In this document: positions 52,401 to 63,939 of the stretch, piece after piece | Numbering within the stretch: position 1 is the first letter of the stretch | Layout of the letters: each line of letters starts with the position of its first letter | Assembly: GCA_024516035.1 (NCBI GenBank) | Contig: CM044966.1 | Location: 22,913,185 to 22,977,184, forward strand | Direction of reading: 5' to 3' | DNA from: Bactericera cockerelli | Taxonomy: Eukaryota; Arthropoda; Insecta; Hemiptera; Triozidae | Length of the DNA stretch: 64,000 nt | The notes under the pieces: generated by a model | What the model was told of the DNA's origin: nothing | The model's input: only the letters and a program-made list of their open reading frames with translations | The model's database searches: none | Position numbers and translations under genes: made by a program

Positions 52401-52590
52401 AGGGTGTTCAGTATTAGTGAGGCAGTGTGTCAACTACATAGATATACAGGGTGTTCAGTATTAGTGAGGCAGTGTGTCAACTACATAGATATACAGGGTG
52501 TTCAGTATTAGTGAGGCAGTGTGCCAACAACATAGATATACAGGGTGTTCAGTATTAGTGAGGCAGTGTGTCAACAACATATATATACAG
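49440..52590. repeat. 46-base minisatellite, about 65 copies
   Basis: Unit of type gtgttcagtattagtgaggc then agtgtgtcaacaacatagat and atacagg. Copies are regular at 51050-52590 but riddled with small deletions at 49440-51000. It lies in no identified gene, and no exon or splice site was recognised in the unit. Confidence 0.93.
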
Positions 52591-52794
52591 GGTACATGCT
52601 CAGATCGTTTATAAGCTCAACTTTTGGAAAATGGACATTTGGAGCGCATAATTGTTCTGAGCTAGTCATTGGTAACCATACGAAATTTCAGCTCAAATAA
52701 ATAAACATACACACAAACGAATCATTTTATAATACATATAGGATATGTAAGTCCTTATTAATAAAGTATATAATAAAAATAATAATATCTACTA

Positions 52795-52947
52795 ATAACA
52801 TCACCACAACCACCGCTGTCAAGATCCACAAGTATCAAGATCTGACCATAGAGATCTCCAACATGTTGAATGTGGATTCTGTCGAAACGATCCCAGTCGT
52901 CGTGTCTACCAATGGCCTAATTCACCCGAGCTTCTACATCCACTCGA
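52795..52947 (+). pseudogene. LINE C-terminal fragment
   Basis: A plus frame reads TTAVKIHKYQDLTIEISNML then VETIPVVVSTNGLIHPSF. This is the conserved stretch after the endonuclease core of non-LTR elements (the R4/Dong-like copy here has KIEKYIPLAEEIKQMW and IPVIISSTGVIPKKL in the same place). It is cut by the hairpin repeat at 52948. Confidence 0.6.
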
Positions 52948-53012
52948 GAATTTTTTTTACAAAAACGAACACAATACTTCCGATTTCTAATATTAGAAAT
53001 TTCTCGGAAGTA
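52948..53012 (-). mobile_element. Short hairpin repeat
   Basis: Copy with ttacaaaaacgaacacaata and tttctaatattagaaattt, truncated on the left. Confidence 0.6.
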
Positions 53013-53204
53013 AAATCAACTACCGCATTCCCTTGTCCACCATATCCAGAAATCAGTTCTTTTTGAAAACTGCCGTCTTGATCGCAAGTTTCTATCCCAT
53101 TCTCCTGACTCAAAGAAATAGTTTTATCTATGTTTGCTGTGAAAACAGCCCATAGATTCTAAATGTAACATATGGTATACCATTGTAATATGAGAAGTAA
53201 AATG

Positions 53205-53412
53205 AAATAATAATAGCGCCTTATTTATACTGCCTCATTAGTACTAATTAAAGTCCCATTATGACAGCAGTAAGCCCAAGACATATTATTATGTGGTAAA
53301 AATCTCAAATGGGAGGATAACTTGTCATGTCCCGGCTGGGTTTCGAACCCACAAACTCTGGAATCTTTGGATTTAAAGAGTGCCGCCTTTACCACTGAGC
53401 TACCGGGACAGA
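53205..53412 (-). mobile_element. SINE family B
   Basis: Complete minus copy from cgccttatttatactgcc to the head taccactgagctaccgggac. Confidence 0.83.
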
Positions 53413-53579
53413 CTAACTATAATAATGCATATTGTGCATAATAAAGTGGTTGTCCCTAACGCTAATCTACCAGACGGGTTGATGTGAGCAGGAACAGGTG
53501 ACCTCAGACCTCAGAGAAGATGATAACTTTGTTGATAACCTCAAGAAAATTTGGGTGAAAGTATTTCTTCCTACAGGGT

Positions 53580-54150
53580 GAGAAAAAAAAGTTTTATTTT
53601 GATTTTTTTTTCTCACATTTTACTTGGTTTTAAATGCACTGTGATTTTTAAATAAAATGATATGGCTCTGATATTGAAAAAAAAATCTAAAAAATTGAAC
53701 AAAAAAGTGCAGAAATAAGGTCTATGACTTGCCAATACAGAATTCTTTGTGGGCTCTAGAATGTAGGAAAAATGGTATTTAAAACAAATTTGAAGAAAAT
53801 CGTTTAAGAAATTTTAGAGATACAAGTGATTTTGTAAAATCTCAAAATTGCCAACCAAGTACCTAAACAATGTGAACCAATTACATTGTATAGGAATTGG
53901 CAGTATATTTTTTTAGGTTGTGTTTTACTCCAGACAACTTTAGTCACAATCTTATTTTGTTTTTATAAACAATCAAAAAACTGAGTAACCTACCTCAATC
54001 CACAATGCATCAAATCTGAAGGTTTCTAATGATAAGTGATGCTTTTTGGATTTTTATTATGTTATTTCTCTCTATTGTACATAAAATAAAGAACATGTAA
54101 TACATTTTATTTAGTTAGGTATAGTAAAAGATTTGGTACAATTTTTTTTT
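53580..54150. other. AT-rich intergenic sequence
   Basis: No gene signal. The part at 53740-53850 resembles 31900-32060 in reverse. Confidence 0.45.
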
Positions 54151-54156
54151 AAATAC

Positions 54157-54522
54157 ACTCACCAGCAGAATTAACCCGACACTTGTCCTGATGGACTACA
54201 TTTGACATATCTTTTTTTGTGATTAAAATTTCTAATTATTTTTCATTTGATAAAAAAGTAACAATAGGGAGATTGATACAAAACAGAAAAATATTTTAAC
54301 TTATTTATTAATTTTTTTCCTGATAGAAACCATGATTTTTTTTTTTAAATTCATTCAATAAAACTTAGGTAACATGTGTCTTCTGTTCAGAATTAATCTC
54401 AATACTGTTTGTTTTTTATCAAAGCAAATAATAGCTTTAGAATTTTAACTACAAATTTAACATATACCTAGTCAAATGGAAAAACATCAAGTGTCCGGTT
54501 AATTCTGCCAGTAAGTATATAT
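54157..54522. mobile_element. Inverted-repeat DNA element, possibly mariner-like
   Basis: Ends cagcagaattaacccgacac and gtgtccggttaattctgcca are inverted over about 30 bases with TA at both borders. The interior is AT-rich and non-coding. Confidence 0.55.
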
Positions 54523-56075
54523 AATAATATTTTAAATAAGTAACCTATCTTTAATTCATCATAGCAGGACTTTTAGTAATAAGGATATTAATAACAATAA
54601 AAGAAAAATTGGTATAAATATAACCTCAAGATAAATTTATTTTCTTTTGCTCTTTTTTTTATGACATATCATTCATATTACTATGTCAATACTAATAATA
54701 AATAAAAAAGAAAATAAGAAAAAGCCAAAGTTCTCATGATGTTGAAACAAGCCAACTTTGCAACTCAAGTTGCATAGAGACCACTGGCTGCAGCAGAAGA
54801 TGGCTACAACAGTGGAAAGTTGTATGTCCTATAGAATGAAACTAAAAGAATATTATGTTTGGCATGTATCATTAATCTTTTAAGAGCTTGATACAATTGT
54901 TTATAAATCAATAGACAATAACATTAAAAGTAAACTATGTCCATGTGCTCAATAATGATGACATGTTTGCTCTTTGTATCACAAGACTTGATCTTTGGCA
55001 ATAAGGGCAGAATTTTAAGACAGGATTAGAATAAATCCAAGTGGACACTATCTATCCACTAAGTTAGATTTTAGTGTACTGTGATAGGTTGATATATTTT
55101 ATTTTATTGTCTCTCTGTCCTACTTGAGGGAGTGTCTGGCTATGCTTAACTTTTATCCTGTTTCATAATGTGGCCTTAAGACAGCATGTACATGCTTGTT
55201 TTTACCACCTACAGCATTTGCTAATGCATTGAAAATTTTTTGCTGCCAATCTTATAGAGAGATATAGCTAGCTTGACAACAATGGTCTTTCAACTTGAAC
55301 TTCATGGTCTACCTAAATAGATTTTTTATTAGGAAATGTTCCGCGTACTCCCTTTTCTCAACACAAAGTGTAATTTTAGCAGACTATATCATAATATTTT
55401 TGCTATTGGTATGAAGATCATTTGAATTTGAAAATATTGAATTTATCATTGATTGATAAATAAATGAATAAATTGATCATTTGAAAAATGTACCACCTCC
55501 ATCAAAATAATACCTAGTACCTACAACTTTGCTTATTACCTAATCAATGTTATCATACTAAAACCTTATGAAACTATCATTGTTATTACAAACAATAGTC
55601 TTTGAAGGGGACCGATAATTAGAAATAACTAATCTTACCTTTGGAAGTTGCAACGAAACTTCTTGAGGAGGTCCTAGACAGTTGATTGACTGATAAGGGT
55701 TTATGTGTTATCAAGAATTTGAACTGATAAGAGGGTGAAGTAGAATTTTGTTTTGTGATTCATATTAAACTTATTAAAAACATTTTCGCTAGTGTAAGAT
55801 AGAGGAAAAGGCAGATTCTGATCTGAAAACTAGCAAAAACTCGAATTGAACAGCTAATTTAACACAGTTTCAATTTTCACCAACTGTCCTCGATTTTCTT
55901 CATGAAAAGTTGGAAACACGGAGCACGCAAGAAAAGTCGACTTTCACATCATCTGAAAAGTGTAAACAAAAAGGTCAAAAGTATTCTCGTTGAGATAAAC
56001 ATATTGCGCCTTCAATAAGTGAGAGCTGCAATATGAGGTTATTTTTTTGGGGAGGGGAGGTCGTTGCTTTCAACT
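54523..56075. other. AT-rich intergenic sequence
   Basis: Apart from the MITE relative at 55010-55186, no element or exon was identified. Confidence 0.45.
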
Positions 56076-56079
56076 GCAT

Positions 56080-56255
56080 GGTCATATCACGACTGGGATG
56101 TTACCCTCCATTGGCACGAAAATCACACCTGCAACGAACATTAACCTCTCCCAGCCTGGGTTGGGCCGGCTTACCAACATCACGAGGTCTTCACCCAGCT
56201 AGACGTTTTGCTTCGGTGATCTCACGAGATCCGGTGCATTCAACGCGCCATCTAC
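56080..56255 (-). mobile_element. SINE family F-like remnant
   Basis: Shares catggtcatatcacgactgg and aacctctcccagcctgggtt with 48330-48470. Confidence 0.5.
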
Positions 56256-56284
56256 GCTGGCTAAGTTAAATTAGTCGTTACCTC

Positions 56285-56567
56285 GGTAGCTTGATCGATA
56301 AGGGCAGTGGACTTGTCGGTGGTTCAAGTCCCGGTTTCAGCGTAGATTTAGTAAAGCAAATTTGAGTAGTCTCATGGGCGTAGCCAGGATTTTGGCTAGG
56401 GGGGGGGGGCAGCTGATGAGGAAATTAATAATATCTAGTGAACAATCAATAATACCTATATACATATTAGTGTTGCATACTCCCTGGAATTTTTTAGGGG
56501 GGGTAGCTGCCCCCCTGGCTAAGCCCATGAGTAGTTTTGTGATTTCATAAAAGTGATTAACACAAAT
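56285..56567 (+). mobile_element. SINE family D split by a MITE
   Basis: Head gtagcttgatcgataagggc and B box before the insert. The tail ttgtgatttcataaaagtga continues after it. Confidence 0.82.
56373..56529. mobile_element. hAT-type MITE inside a SINE
   Basis: Ends CATGGGCGTAGCCAGG and cctggctaagcccatg are inverted. The flanks agtagtct and agtagttt are an 8-base duplication with one change. Confidence 0.7.
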
Positions 56568-56634
56568 TTGAAAACAAAATCATTGCAACCCAATTGTTTG
56601 TAAGGGTAAATAAAAAATATTTTTCAATTGTTGT

Positions 56635-57010
56635 AAGTACAGTCGAGCCAGCCTCCGTGGCGGAACAGTTGTAAGTACAGTCGAGCCAGCCTCCGTGGGG
56701 TAACAGTTGTTGTAAGTACAGTCGAGCCAGCCTCCGTGGCGGAACAGTTGTAAGTATAGTCGAGCCAGCCTCCGTGGCGGAACAGTTGTAAGTACAGTCG
56801 AGCCAGCCTCCGTGGCGGAACAGTTGTAAGTACAGTCGAGCCAGCCTCCGTGGGGTAACAGTTGTTGTAAGTACAGTCGAGCCAGCCTCCGTGGCGGAAC
56901 AGTTGTAAGTATAGTCGAGCCAGCCTCCGTGGCGGAACAGTTGTAAGTACAGTCGAGCCAGCCTCCGTGGCGGAACAGTTGTAAGTACAGTCGAGCCAGC
57001 CTCCGTGGCG
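56635..57010. repeat. Tandem array of a SINE F head
   Basis: About ten copies of a 36-39-base unit, cagcctccgtggcggaacag plus ttgtaagtacagtcgag. It is the first bases (A-box region) of the family F SINE whose remainder follows at 57010. Confidence 0.9.
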
Positions 57011-57215
57011 GAACAGTTGTAAGTACTGCCCGTATTCCAGAGATCCTGAACTCGATTCCCGGTTCGAGCAGACTTTTCAACAAAAAAAATTCTGTTCCCT
57101 CCAAGCACGCGGGGTTAGTGTGGATAGCTGGTACAATTCCTAGCGAATGGAGTGTAAAACCTCTGTCCTGACTATCTTTCTCAAGTCAGGACGTTAAAAC
57201 CAAATAGAATCAACT
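57011..57215 (+). mobile_element. SINE family F body after the head array
   Basis: Continues ctgcccgtattccagagatc with B box ctcgattcccgg and the usual body to aggacgttaaaaccaaatag. Confidence 0.82.
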
Positions 57216-57394
57216 GGTCACAATACATAGATGTAATTAGGTCGCAGTGTTAATTGTAAGGATTTTCACCGAATACCCTGCAATCAGGTCAGATCATTAA
57301 CCGAACACAGTGAGGGAGGGACCTCACTAATTGAAGTTCTTCTTTAACTTGGGTAATTCTTGCTTTCAGTTCTTTTATAGGTTAAGTCCATTGT

Positions 57395-57510
57395 TTACCT
57401 TTAAAAGTACCAAAACGCATTTTTTTTTTCACGAATAGTGGGAATGCTAAACTGGAAATATTTGGAATAAAATGGAAATATTTGGAAATACCGAACCTGG
57501 AAAAAAAATT
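57395..57510 (+). mobile_element. Dispersed repeat, partner at 11535
   Basis: Shares ttcacgaatagtgg and ctggaaatatttgga with the copy at 11535. Confidence 0.55.
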
Positions 57511-57519
57511 ATCCAAAAG

Positions 57520-58598
57520 AAAAATACCCCTAAAATACGGCTAAATTTAAACAACTTCAAAACAGCTGACTGAGCTGACTTTAATCAGATGTGTTCACAG
57601 CTGATTCGCATACAAAATTACAAACAGGCATTCAAAATAAATAGTTCCTAATCTTCTAAATCTTCTAATGGTTCAATCTGGAATCTGGTTTTTTGAAATC
57701 TTCCCGACTATTCAATTTTATGTGAGCTTTTATTTAAGGAATCTGGAGATTTAATTGAAGTTTATGAAAAGCTAAAGATCATATTAATGTTTTCTACACA
57801 TTTACCAGTTCATCATAGGCTTTTAAAAGTTGTACAATTCCTAATTCTAGAACTTGGCAGAGATTTTCTCTCTCGCCAATCTCGCCATGATTAAGTAATA
57901 CCAAAAGCTTGCTCTAATGAGTGGTACCATTTTTTATATTCTCAACTCTAATCCTATGTATTCTACAGTCAACGTCTTTCCTGTCCAGTGTTTCAATAAT
58001 AATTGGTAAGCCATAGTTAACTGCACGTTATGTTTGATTAATGAAGAAGAAGTGCATGGTGCTACCTGCATTCTTTGATAAAAACTTCCAAGGTCTTATC
58101 TTTGTAAGTAGGTATCAGAAAAAGGTCAAATAAAAAGTAGTTATCTTCTATTCGACGAGGCAAACACGAATGTGAAGAAAAAAATTAAAATGTTTTGTCC
58201 AAGAAGGTCAAAATTACAAAAGAAAATACCTACATACAAACTAGGTTTATTGTAACTACCTTTACACACTTGTTTTGTTTTTCTTGGCGTTGCAAAAATA
58301 GTGTTTTGCTTGATCCTGGAGTCAACCAGAATGGGAGTCAGGACATATTTCTGTTTAACTATTGAGAAAGAAAACTTCCTCTGAACCTGAATAATTGTTT
58401 AAAAATGTTTCACTTCTTAAAGGATAGAAGCATTAGGTAATATTTGTCTTTTCCCCAAAACCAGAATATCCTTTGTGATGGATGTTAAAAGATAAAAACA
58501 GTTCAATTAATTAATTGTCTGGCCATACCCATAATTTCATGAAAATATATTAACATTAGCATCGTTGATTAAATTCCAGTTAACAAACCAAATTCAGC
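57520..58598. other. Upstream region of TOPORS
   Basis: Non-repetitive, AT-rich. It should hold the TOPORS promoter or 5' untranslated exon, and possibly that of HMGCR on the other strand, but no TATA box or clear exon stands out. Confidence 0.35.
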
Positions 58599-58835
58599 AT
58601 GGCTGAATCACTTTTCCGTCAAACTCAAAAGCGACGTCTGGAACTGCCCAAAGAGACACCTGGACGTAAGAAAAGGAAAAGCAATGAAAATCCTAGTGAA
58701 GATGATTCAGATGCTGATCGACCAACATCCCCCACTAGCCGCTGTCCCATTTGCTTGCTGGTGCTGAATAACCGCAGTTATACGGATACATGTCTGCATG
58801 AGTTCTGCTTCCAGTGTATCAAGCAATGGTCAGAG
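58599..58835 (+). CDS. TOPORS: TOPORS exon 1 (most of the RING)
   Basis: Seventy-nine codons from ATG to tcagag|gtaaga. It holds the first six RING ligands in SRCPIC and TCLHEFCFQC. A possible acceptor (aaattccag at 58571-58579) lies 20 bases before the ATG, so a non-coding first exon further upstream is likely. Confidence 0.92.
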
Positions 58836-61800
58836 GTAAGATCATAACAGCATTATGACATTACAACAATAATAACATCACCTTTTTTACGTTTATTGTT
58901 ATTTGTTCCTTTAATGTCAAATAAAGAGCCTTATATTTTCTATATATTTTAATAAAAAATAATGGTATATTAACAGTAGATAAGTGGTAATCCAGCCTCA
59001 TCTTCATAAGGTAGACTCCTATCAATTTTTCTGTTACCTCTGAGTCTAAGAGAGATAGTGCAAATGATAGATAATTGCTCTTGAGTCCTTATCCATGCTA
59101 GAACATTCGAAAAAGTTTTGTTCTATTTAGCACTTAAAATATTTGAGTGTTTTAAAAGTATTATTATTTATAATGGTCTGGAATAATAAATCAAGCAGTA
59201 AAAATAACCAATATTATTATCTAAGGTTTTTGTTTTTTTCATTTTTTTTTAGATTTTTTTTTTATTATGTTATTTATTTATTAGCTTGCACAGACAAGTT
59301 TTAGGGAACTTTTGTTCAATAGTGAACAACAACAATAATGAATTGATTTATAATTGATGGTATGTATAGTAATTTTAACTTTTTATCTGTCAGTTTCATA
59401 CTTTTTTTATTTTTTTATTTATTGTGTTGTGTTTTCTTTCCATAAATTTTAAATTGAGTTGAAGTTATAATTGTTTATAAAAAAAGTTGATAGATATTTT
59501 TTCAAGGTTTGGTATTCCATGCTTCTGTATTTTTATTTCTTCTGTCAATTTTTTGTAAAAATGTATTCCATATTGTTGTGCAATTTGTTGTCCATGTTTT
59601 GTTTTGTTGCATGGTGTATGTATATGGTTTCCTGTTCTTGTTGGGTATGAGGTTTTGTCTTTGTTTTGTGGTAATTTGTCTATTTGTTTGTGTATATTTG
59701 TGATTATTTCAATGTAGGATATTGCATAGTATGTGAGGATATTGTTTTTGATAGAAGTGTCTTTGCACATCAATTGCCTGTGGTTTAAGTTGAATATTTT
59801 TCTTATTACCCTTTTCTGTGTTATAAATATTCTGTTTTGTTCTGTTGTTTTGCCCCTATATTATAATTGCATGTATCATATGGCTCTCTCCAAATAAATT
59901 ATAAAATTGTATAAGAGATTTTCTGGGGAAAGTTCTTTTTAGATAATTTATCATATAGGCTAATTGGTTCAGTTTCTTACAAATATAGTTTACACGTTCT
60001 TTCCACTTTAATGTAAATCTATTTCTATTCCAATGTTTCAAACCGTTTTTTCTCTTCTATTTGTTCATTGTTGACAGTAATTTCTAGATTTTGTTTTTCT
60101 TTATTTTTTATTGAGTATGCTAGGTAATTTGTTTTTGTCATATTTGGTATCATTTTGTTTATGTTGCACCATTGTAAATATTCTTCTATAACTTTTTCAG
60201 TTTTTTGTTTTAGTTCATCTTGTGTTTTTGCTGTGACTGTTATGCAGGTATTATCAGCATACATGATTGTAATTCCTTCAGTTACTCTTTTGGTTAGGTC
60301 AGATGTGTATACATCTTATAGAGTGTGAGTCCTAGGTTTGATCCCTGGCTAACTCCCATTGTATTTAACTGTTCTGTTGAGATTGCATTCCTATTTTGAC
60401 TTTGACTCTTCTGTTGTTGAGAAATGTTTATAACTAGTTGTATGCATTGTCATCTACTCTCATGTTTTTTTAGTTGAGCAAGTAATTTGTTATTATCTAT
60501 TATGTCAAAAGATGCTGTTTGGTCAAAGAACACAGTTACTACTTGGTTTTTTTGGTCTACTTTGTTTTTTTACATATATTAGGTATGTAATTAGTTCATG
60601 GGTTGCTGTGTATACATATAAACTTCACTGTTATAGCCAGAAGCTGCTTGATTTTCTAACAATGACCTTGAAACTCACATGGTGAGTTACAGCATAATTG
60701 ATATTGAGTTTCAGAGAATTGCACAATAAATGTTATATTTGCATCATCTGAACATAACAATGACACATTTCACAGAAAATCCTATTTTTCTGTGGTTTCC
60801 AATTTGTATTATGATAATTATTATTATTATTATTATTCCTCAGATCAAGCATGAGTGTCCACTGTGCAAGCAGACGTTCCGCATGATCATGCACTCTGTC
60901 CGCGCACTGGATGACTACAAGGAGTACCCACTGCCCCCCCTGGACCCCCCTACGCCACCCTATGGGAGTGGAGGGGGAGAGGGCAGGGTCTCGCTTCAGA
61001 TTGAGAACAGCAGCAACTTGAACTTGCACTTCAGCTTAGCCATGGTGGGGGTGCCTTCGGAGAGGTAATGTGGTTTCCTATTTTTTTTTTTTTTTTTTTT
61101 AAAACCTAGTTTTGGCCTTCTCACGCAGTGTATATCACACAAAGCATATCAAGCTGTTTTCACCCCCCTCATATCTTTGCTTCCTTTGAGAGTTGGTCTC
61201 TAAAGTTTGAAACATAAATTGATGTCCTAAAAATGTACATATGTACAAATAATAGTAATTTCAAAGCTCTAAACTCATCCTAAGTATCAAATTTCTCTTG
61301 CTCCCCTGGCCTGTTCCTATTTCTGCCCACCCAACAGATTTTTTCAATATCTTGGTAATATATTTTTTCTTTCCTTCAATTTTTTGGTAAAATATATTTT
61401 TTTTACTTCATTGGTATGTAATACAATTTATTTTTAATTCTCTTGAAAAAAAAAAAAAAAAATAAAAATAAAAATAAAAAAAAGGAAAATATGAATACAG
61501 CTTATTATTAATTTGTAGGAAAATAAATTGTGTAAGTTATTCATTTCTTACAAGGGTGGAGTTTTTAATACTATGCACTCAGAATTATTAGTTAGTTTAT
61601 TAAAAAAAAAAAAAAAAAAAAAAAATACATTTATCAAAATAAAATAAAAATGAAAATATTAATGTTGCTTATTATTAATTTGTTTGGAAAATAAATTGTG
61701 TAAGTTATTTATTTCTCATAAAAAAAAAATAAAAAAAAAATACTATGCACTAAGAATAAATTATTAGTTGGTTTATTTTTTAAACAATTCCACCTTTCTC

Positions 61801-63457
61801 CCTCGCTGCTCCAGTCTGTTCCGCTCCCTGCCCACCACCCGTCGCCGTCCCCCCCGGGTCCAGTACTCTCTGGCAGCTGACCGGGCCATGATCTACATGC
61901 GGAACCTCTGGGTGCGGGAGAACCAGCAGTTGGGCTACCGGCTCTCCTCTCCTGGCTTCTACAGGTGAGTCAGCAACACTAGAGTCAACAGTTATAGAAG
62001 TGAGTCAGCAATACTAGAGTCAGTAGTTGTACAGGTGAGTCAAGAACTCCCGAGTCAGCTGTTATTCATGTGAATGAATTGAGTCAGTAAGTCAGCAGTA
62101 GAGAAAAGGTGAAATGATTCTATTCCCAGGCTCTCCCAACTTCTACAGGTGAGACAAGTGAATAACACTTGAGTCAGCAGTTATTCATGTGTGTGAATAA
62201 CACTTGAGTCAGTAAGTCAGCAGTAAAGAAAAAGTGAAATGATTCTATTCCCAGGCTTTCCTGACTTCTACAGGTGAGACAAGTGAATAACACTTGAGTC
62301 AGCAGTTATTCATGTGTGTGAATAACACGTGAGTCAGTAAGTCAGCAGTAAAGAAAAGGTGAATTGATTCTATTCCCAGACTCTCCTGACTTCTACAGGT
62401 GAGACGAGTGAATTTATTTTTATTTATTTATTTAAAAACTCTTTATTAGTAGAACATAATTATGCATATACAGTCAAATAATAGTAAAACTTAAATATAA
62501 AATAGACATTATTAATAATATGAACAAGAAAAAAATAAACAAAACATATACATATGTCCTAACTAAAGGGCGGGGTTATTGCCTGTGGCAATCTCTTCCA
62601 CCCAACCCTTAACTGAACAACACTTGAGTGAGCAGCTAGTGGAGGTAATTCGAGGTAATTTTTATAAATCATCCACTCATGTTGGTTCGGCGGCCGAGGC
62701 AGCTTGTGAGAGAAAGCACTCCATATATTCTAACATCGAAAACAATGGATATATTTTCAAAGGATTGGCAGTTGAGTCCATGGGCCCTTCTTTCTGCAAG
62801 GAGATGAAGGATCTTGTCGAAGAAATGGTGAAGAAATTAAAAGAGAAAAGTGGAGAACCAAAAGCCAATCCCTGTCCTTGGCGATCCAGAGAGGGAATGC
62901 ATCAAGTATTCTTGGGACTTTTCCTCCCAATCCTTCTCTGGACTACATCTATCAACTTTAAAATGTTTTTTTTTTTATTATTAAGAACATAACATTGTTT
63001 CAAAAATTCTTAGAACTATAAATTGAAACAACAATACCAATGTTCACATTAAAATAAAATAATTAAGAACTTAAATCTATAGCGAACTAAAAACTAATTG
63101 TCTCACATTTGCTTTAAAAGCTTCCTTAGACAGTTTGTTTGTTCTTTCATAAATAAAGCTATAATCCAACAAAAAAAAAAAAAAAAAAAAAAATCGAGGT
63201 AATGCTATATCTGTTGATTCTCTGTCTCGCGTCGCAGGCGGAACGAGGCGATGACTCACCGGCTGTGCGTGTGGCTCAGTCGCGAGGTGCGGGTCCTCGT
63301 GGCGCTGGACGGAGCCCCGGACAGACGCACCAGCACCAGCCTGGACCCCAACCAGAGCGTGCAGCTCCTGGGCCCCGGGGGGACGGAGCCCCTCAGTGTG
63401 GAGGACTACGTGAACGTGATTGTGAACCGCATCCTCGAGCACATCCGCCAGTACCCG
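58599..63457 (+). CDS. TOPORS: TOPORS-like RING E3 ubiquitin/SUMO ligase, first four coding exons
   Basis: Topors is a nuclear E3 ligase acting in ubiquitin and SUMO transfer; in flies it is linked to chromatin insulators. Exons: 58599-58835, 60844-61064, 61815-61964, 63238-63457, with matching phases. Residues 1-45 are basic with a nuclear-signal-like GRKKRKS and an acidic patch (SEDDSDAD). A C3HC4 RING follows: Cys49, Cys52, Cys65, His67, Cys70, Cys73, Cys84, Cys87, split by intron 1 between SE and IK. After it comes HSVRALDDYKEYPLPP, a hallmark downstream of the Topors RING. Exons 3-4 carry the second conserved block (FYRRNEAMTHRLCVWLSREV) and a helical segment ending RILEHIRQYP. The arginine/serine-rich C-terminal half expected for the family is beyond the right edge. 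Confidence 0.9.
59440..60610 (-). pseudogene. Decayed Jockey-like LINE in TOPORS intron 1
   Basis: Minus-strand frames give IMYADNTCITVTAKTQDEL (active site YADD altered to YADN), LQWCNINKMIPNMTKTNYLA, KWKERVNYICKKLNQLAYMI and a degenerate C-terminus. Stops and frame shifts separate them. Confidence 0.7.
60844..61064 (+). CDS. TOPORS: TOPORS exon 2 (end of RING)
   Basis: The acceptor is attcctcag|atcaag, just after an ATT microsatellite, and the donor is ggagag|gtaatg. It encodes IKHECPLCKQTF, completing the RING, then HSVRALDDYKEYPLPP and a proline/glycine-rich stretch. Confidence 0.92.
61815..61964 (+). CDS. TOPORS: TOPORS exon 3
   Basis: The acceptor is tgctccag|tctgtt and the donor is tctacag|gtgagt. 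It encodes LFRSLPTTRRRPPRVQYSLA then YMRNLWVRENQQLGY. The end of this exon with its donor is repeated in the following intron. Confidence 0.88.
61965..62405. repeat. TOPORS: Tandem repeats derived from the TOPORS exon 3 donor
   Basis: Three copies of about 125 bases, with more degenerate ones at the start. Each ends with a tattcccag acceptor-like site, a 19-base copy of the end of exon 3 (ctctcctgacttctacag type) and a donor gtgaga. Each copy therefore looks like a microexon. Confidence 0.82.
62425..62610 (-). mobile_element. Repeat tail with ggcggggttattgcc
   Basis: Same family as at 245: actctttattagtagaacat ... tgtcctaactaaagggcggg ... ctcttccacccaaccctt. Confidence 0.6.
62680..62935 (+). 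pseudogene. Transposon-encoded ORF remnant in TOPORS intron 3
   Basis: Frame HVGSAAEAACERKHSIYSNI, then YIFKGLAVESMGPSFCKEMK, parallel to the fragment at 41919-42113. It resembles the conserved C-terminus of invertebrate reverse-transcriptase proteins (GSAAE.A...K...YS...Y.F...AVE..GP). It is not a TOPORS exon, since it has no phase-compatible splice sites. Confidence 0.5.
63238..63457 (+). CDS. TOPORS: TOPORS exon 4
   Basis: The acceptor is gtcgcag|gcggaa and the donor is acccg|gtgagt. It encodes RNEAMTHRLCVWLSREVRVL, then EPLSVEDYVNVIVNRIL and EHIRQYP, matching the conserved block downstream of the RING in Topors proteins. The next exon is outside the window. Confidence 0.88.
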
Positions 63458-63545
63458 GTGAGTGCGTGAGATCGTGGGTTCGCACCCCAGGCCTGGGGAT
63501 TTTTTTGTTATTAGAATTTTTTAATATATTTTTTCCCCCTCTTTT

Positions 63546-63720
63546 TTATTTATTTATTTAATACATGACAAGTAAATGGTTCAAATATATATAACAATGC
63601 CAGTTTACATAATTCATAATATTTTTAACTGAACTTATGCTAGTTTCTTTTGGCTGTGGTCATCTCACACTAAGGGCCACACCTATGAAGTATGGTCCTT
63701 GTGTCGTGGGATGTATATGG
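63546..63720 (+). mobile_element. Dispersed repeat, partner at 16390
   Basis: Near-identical to 16390-16580 over tgctagtttcttttggctgt and gaagtatggtccttgtgtcg. Confidence 0.6.
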
Positions 63721-63939
63721 GAAGTTTTAATTAGGCACTGTAAAAATATAAAAATATAATTTTATTTTCATGTGTCTTATGTTAAGTACTTATGAGAATG
63801 GACTAGCCAACCCTAAAAAGCTATATAAAAAAATAACAGCCATGTTTCATGAAAAATTACTCAGAAATAGCTGAAATTTACAGTTAAGGAAAAAGTATAA
63901 AATTGGATTCAAGAGAAAACTTCTAATTTTTTTTTTGTG

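Noticed and set aside
49440..52590. CRISPR-like array
   Set aside because: Repeats are contiguous without distinct spacers, and the context is eukaryotic.
56557..57108. 183- and 174-residue repetitive open frames on the minus strand
   Set aside because: Both are translations of the SINE F head array; a 36-39-base unit keeps frames open by chance.
62579..62992. Extra TOPORS exon in intron 3
   Set aside because: The open frame resembles a transposon protein, lacks phase-compatible splice sites, and exon 3 already joins exon 4 in phase.
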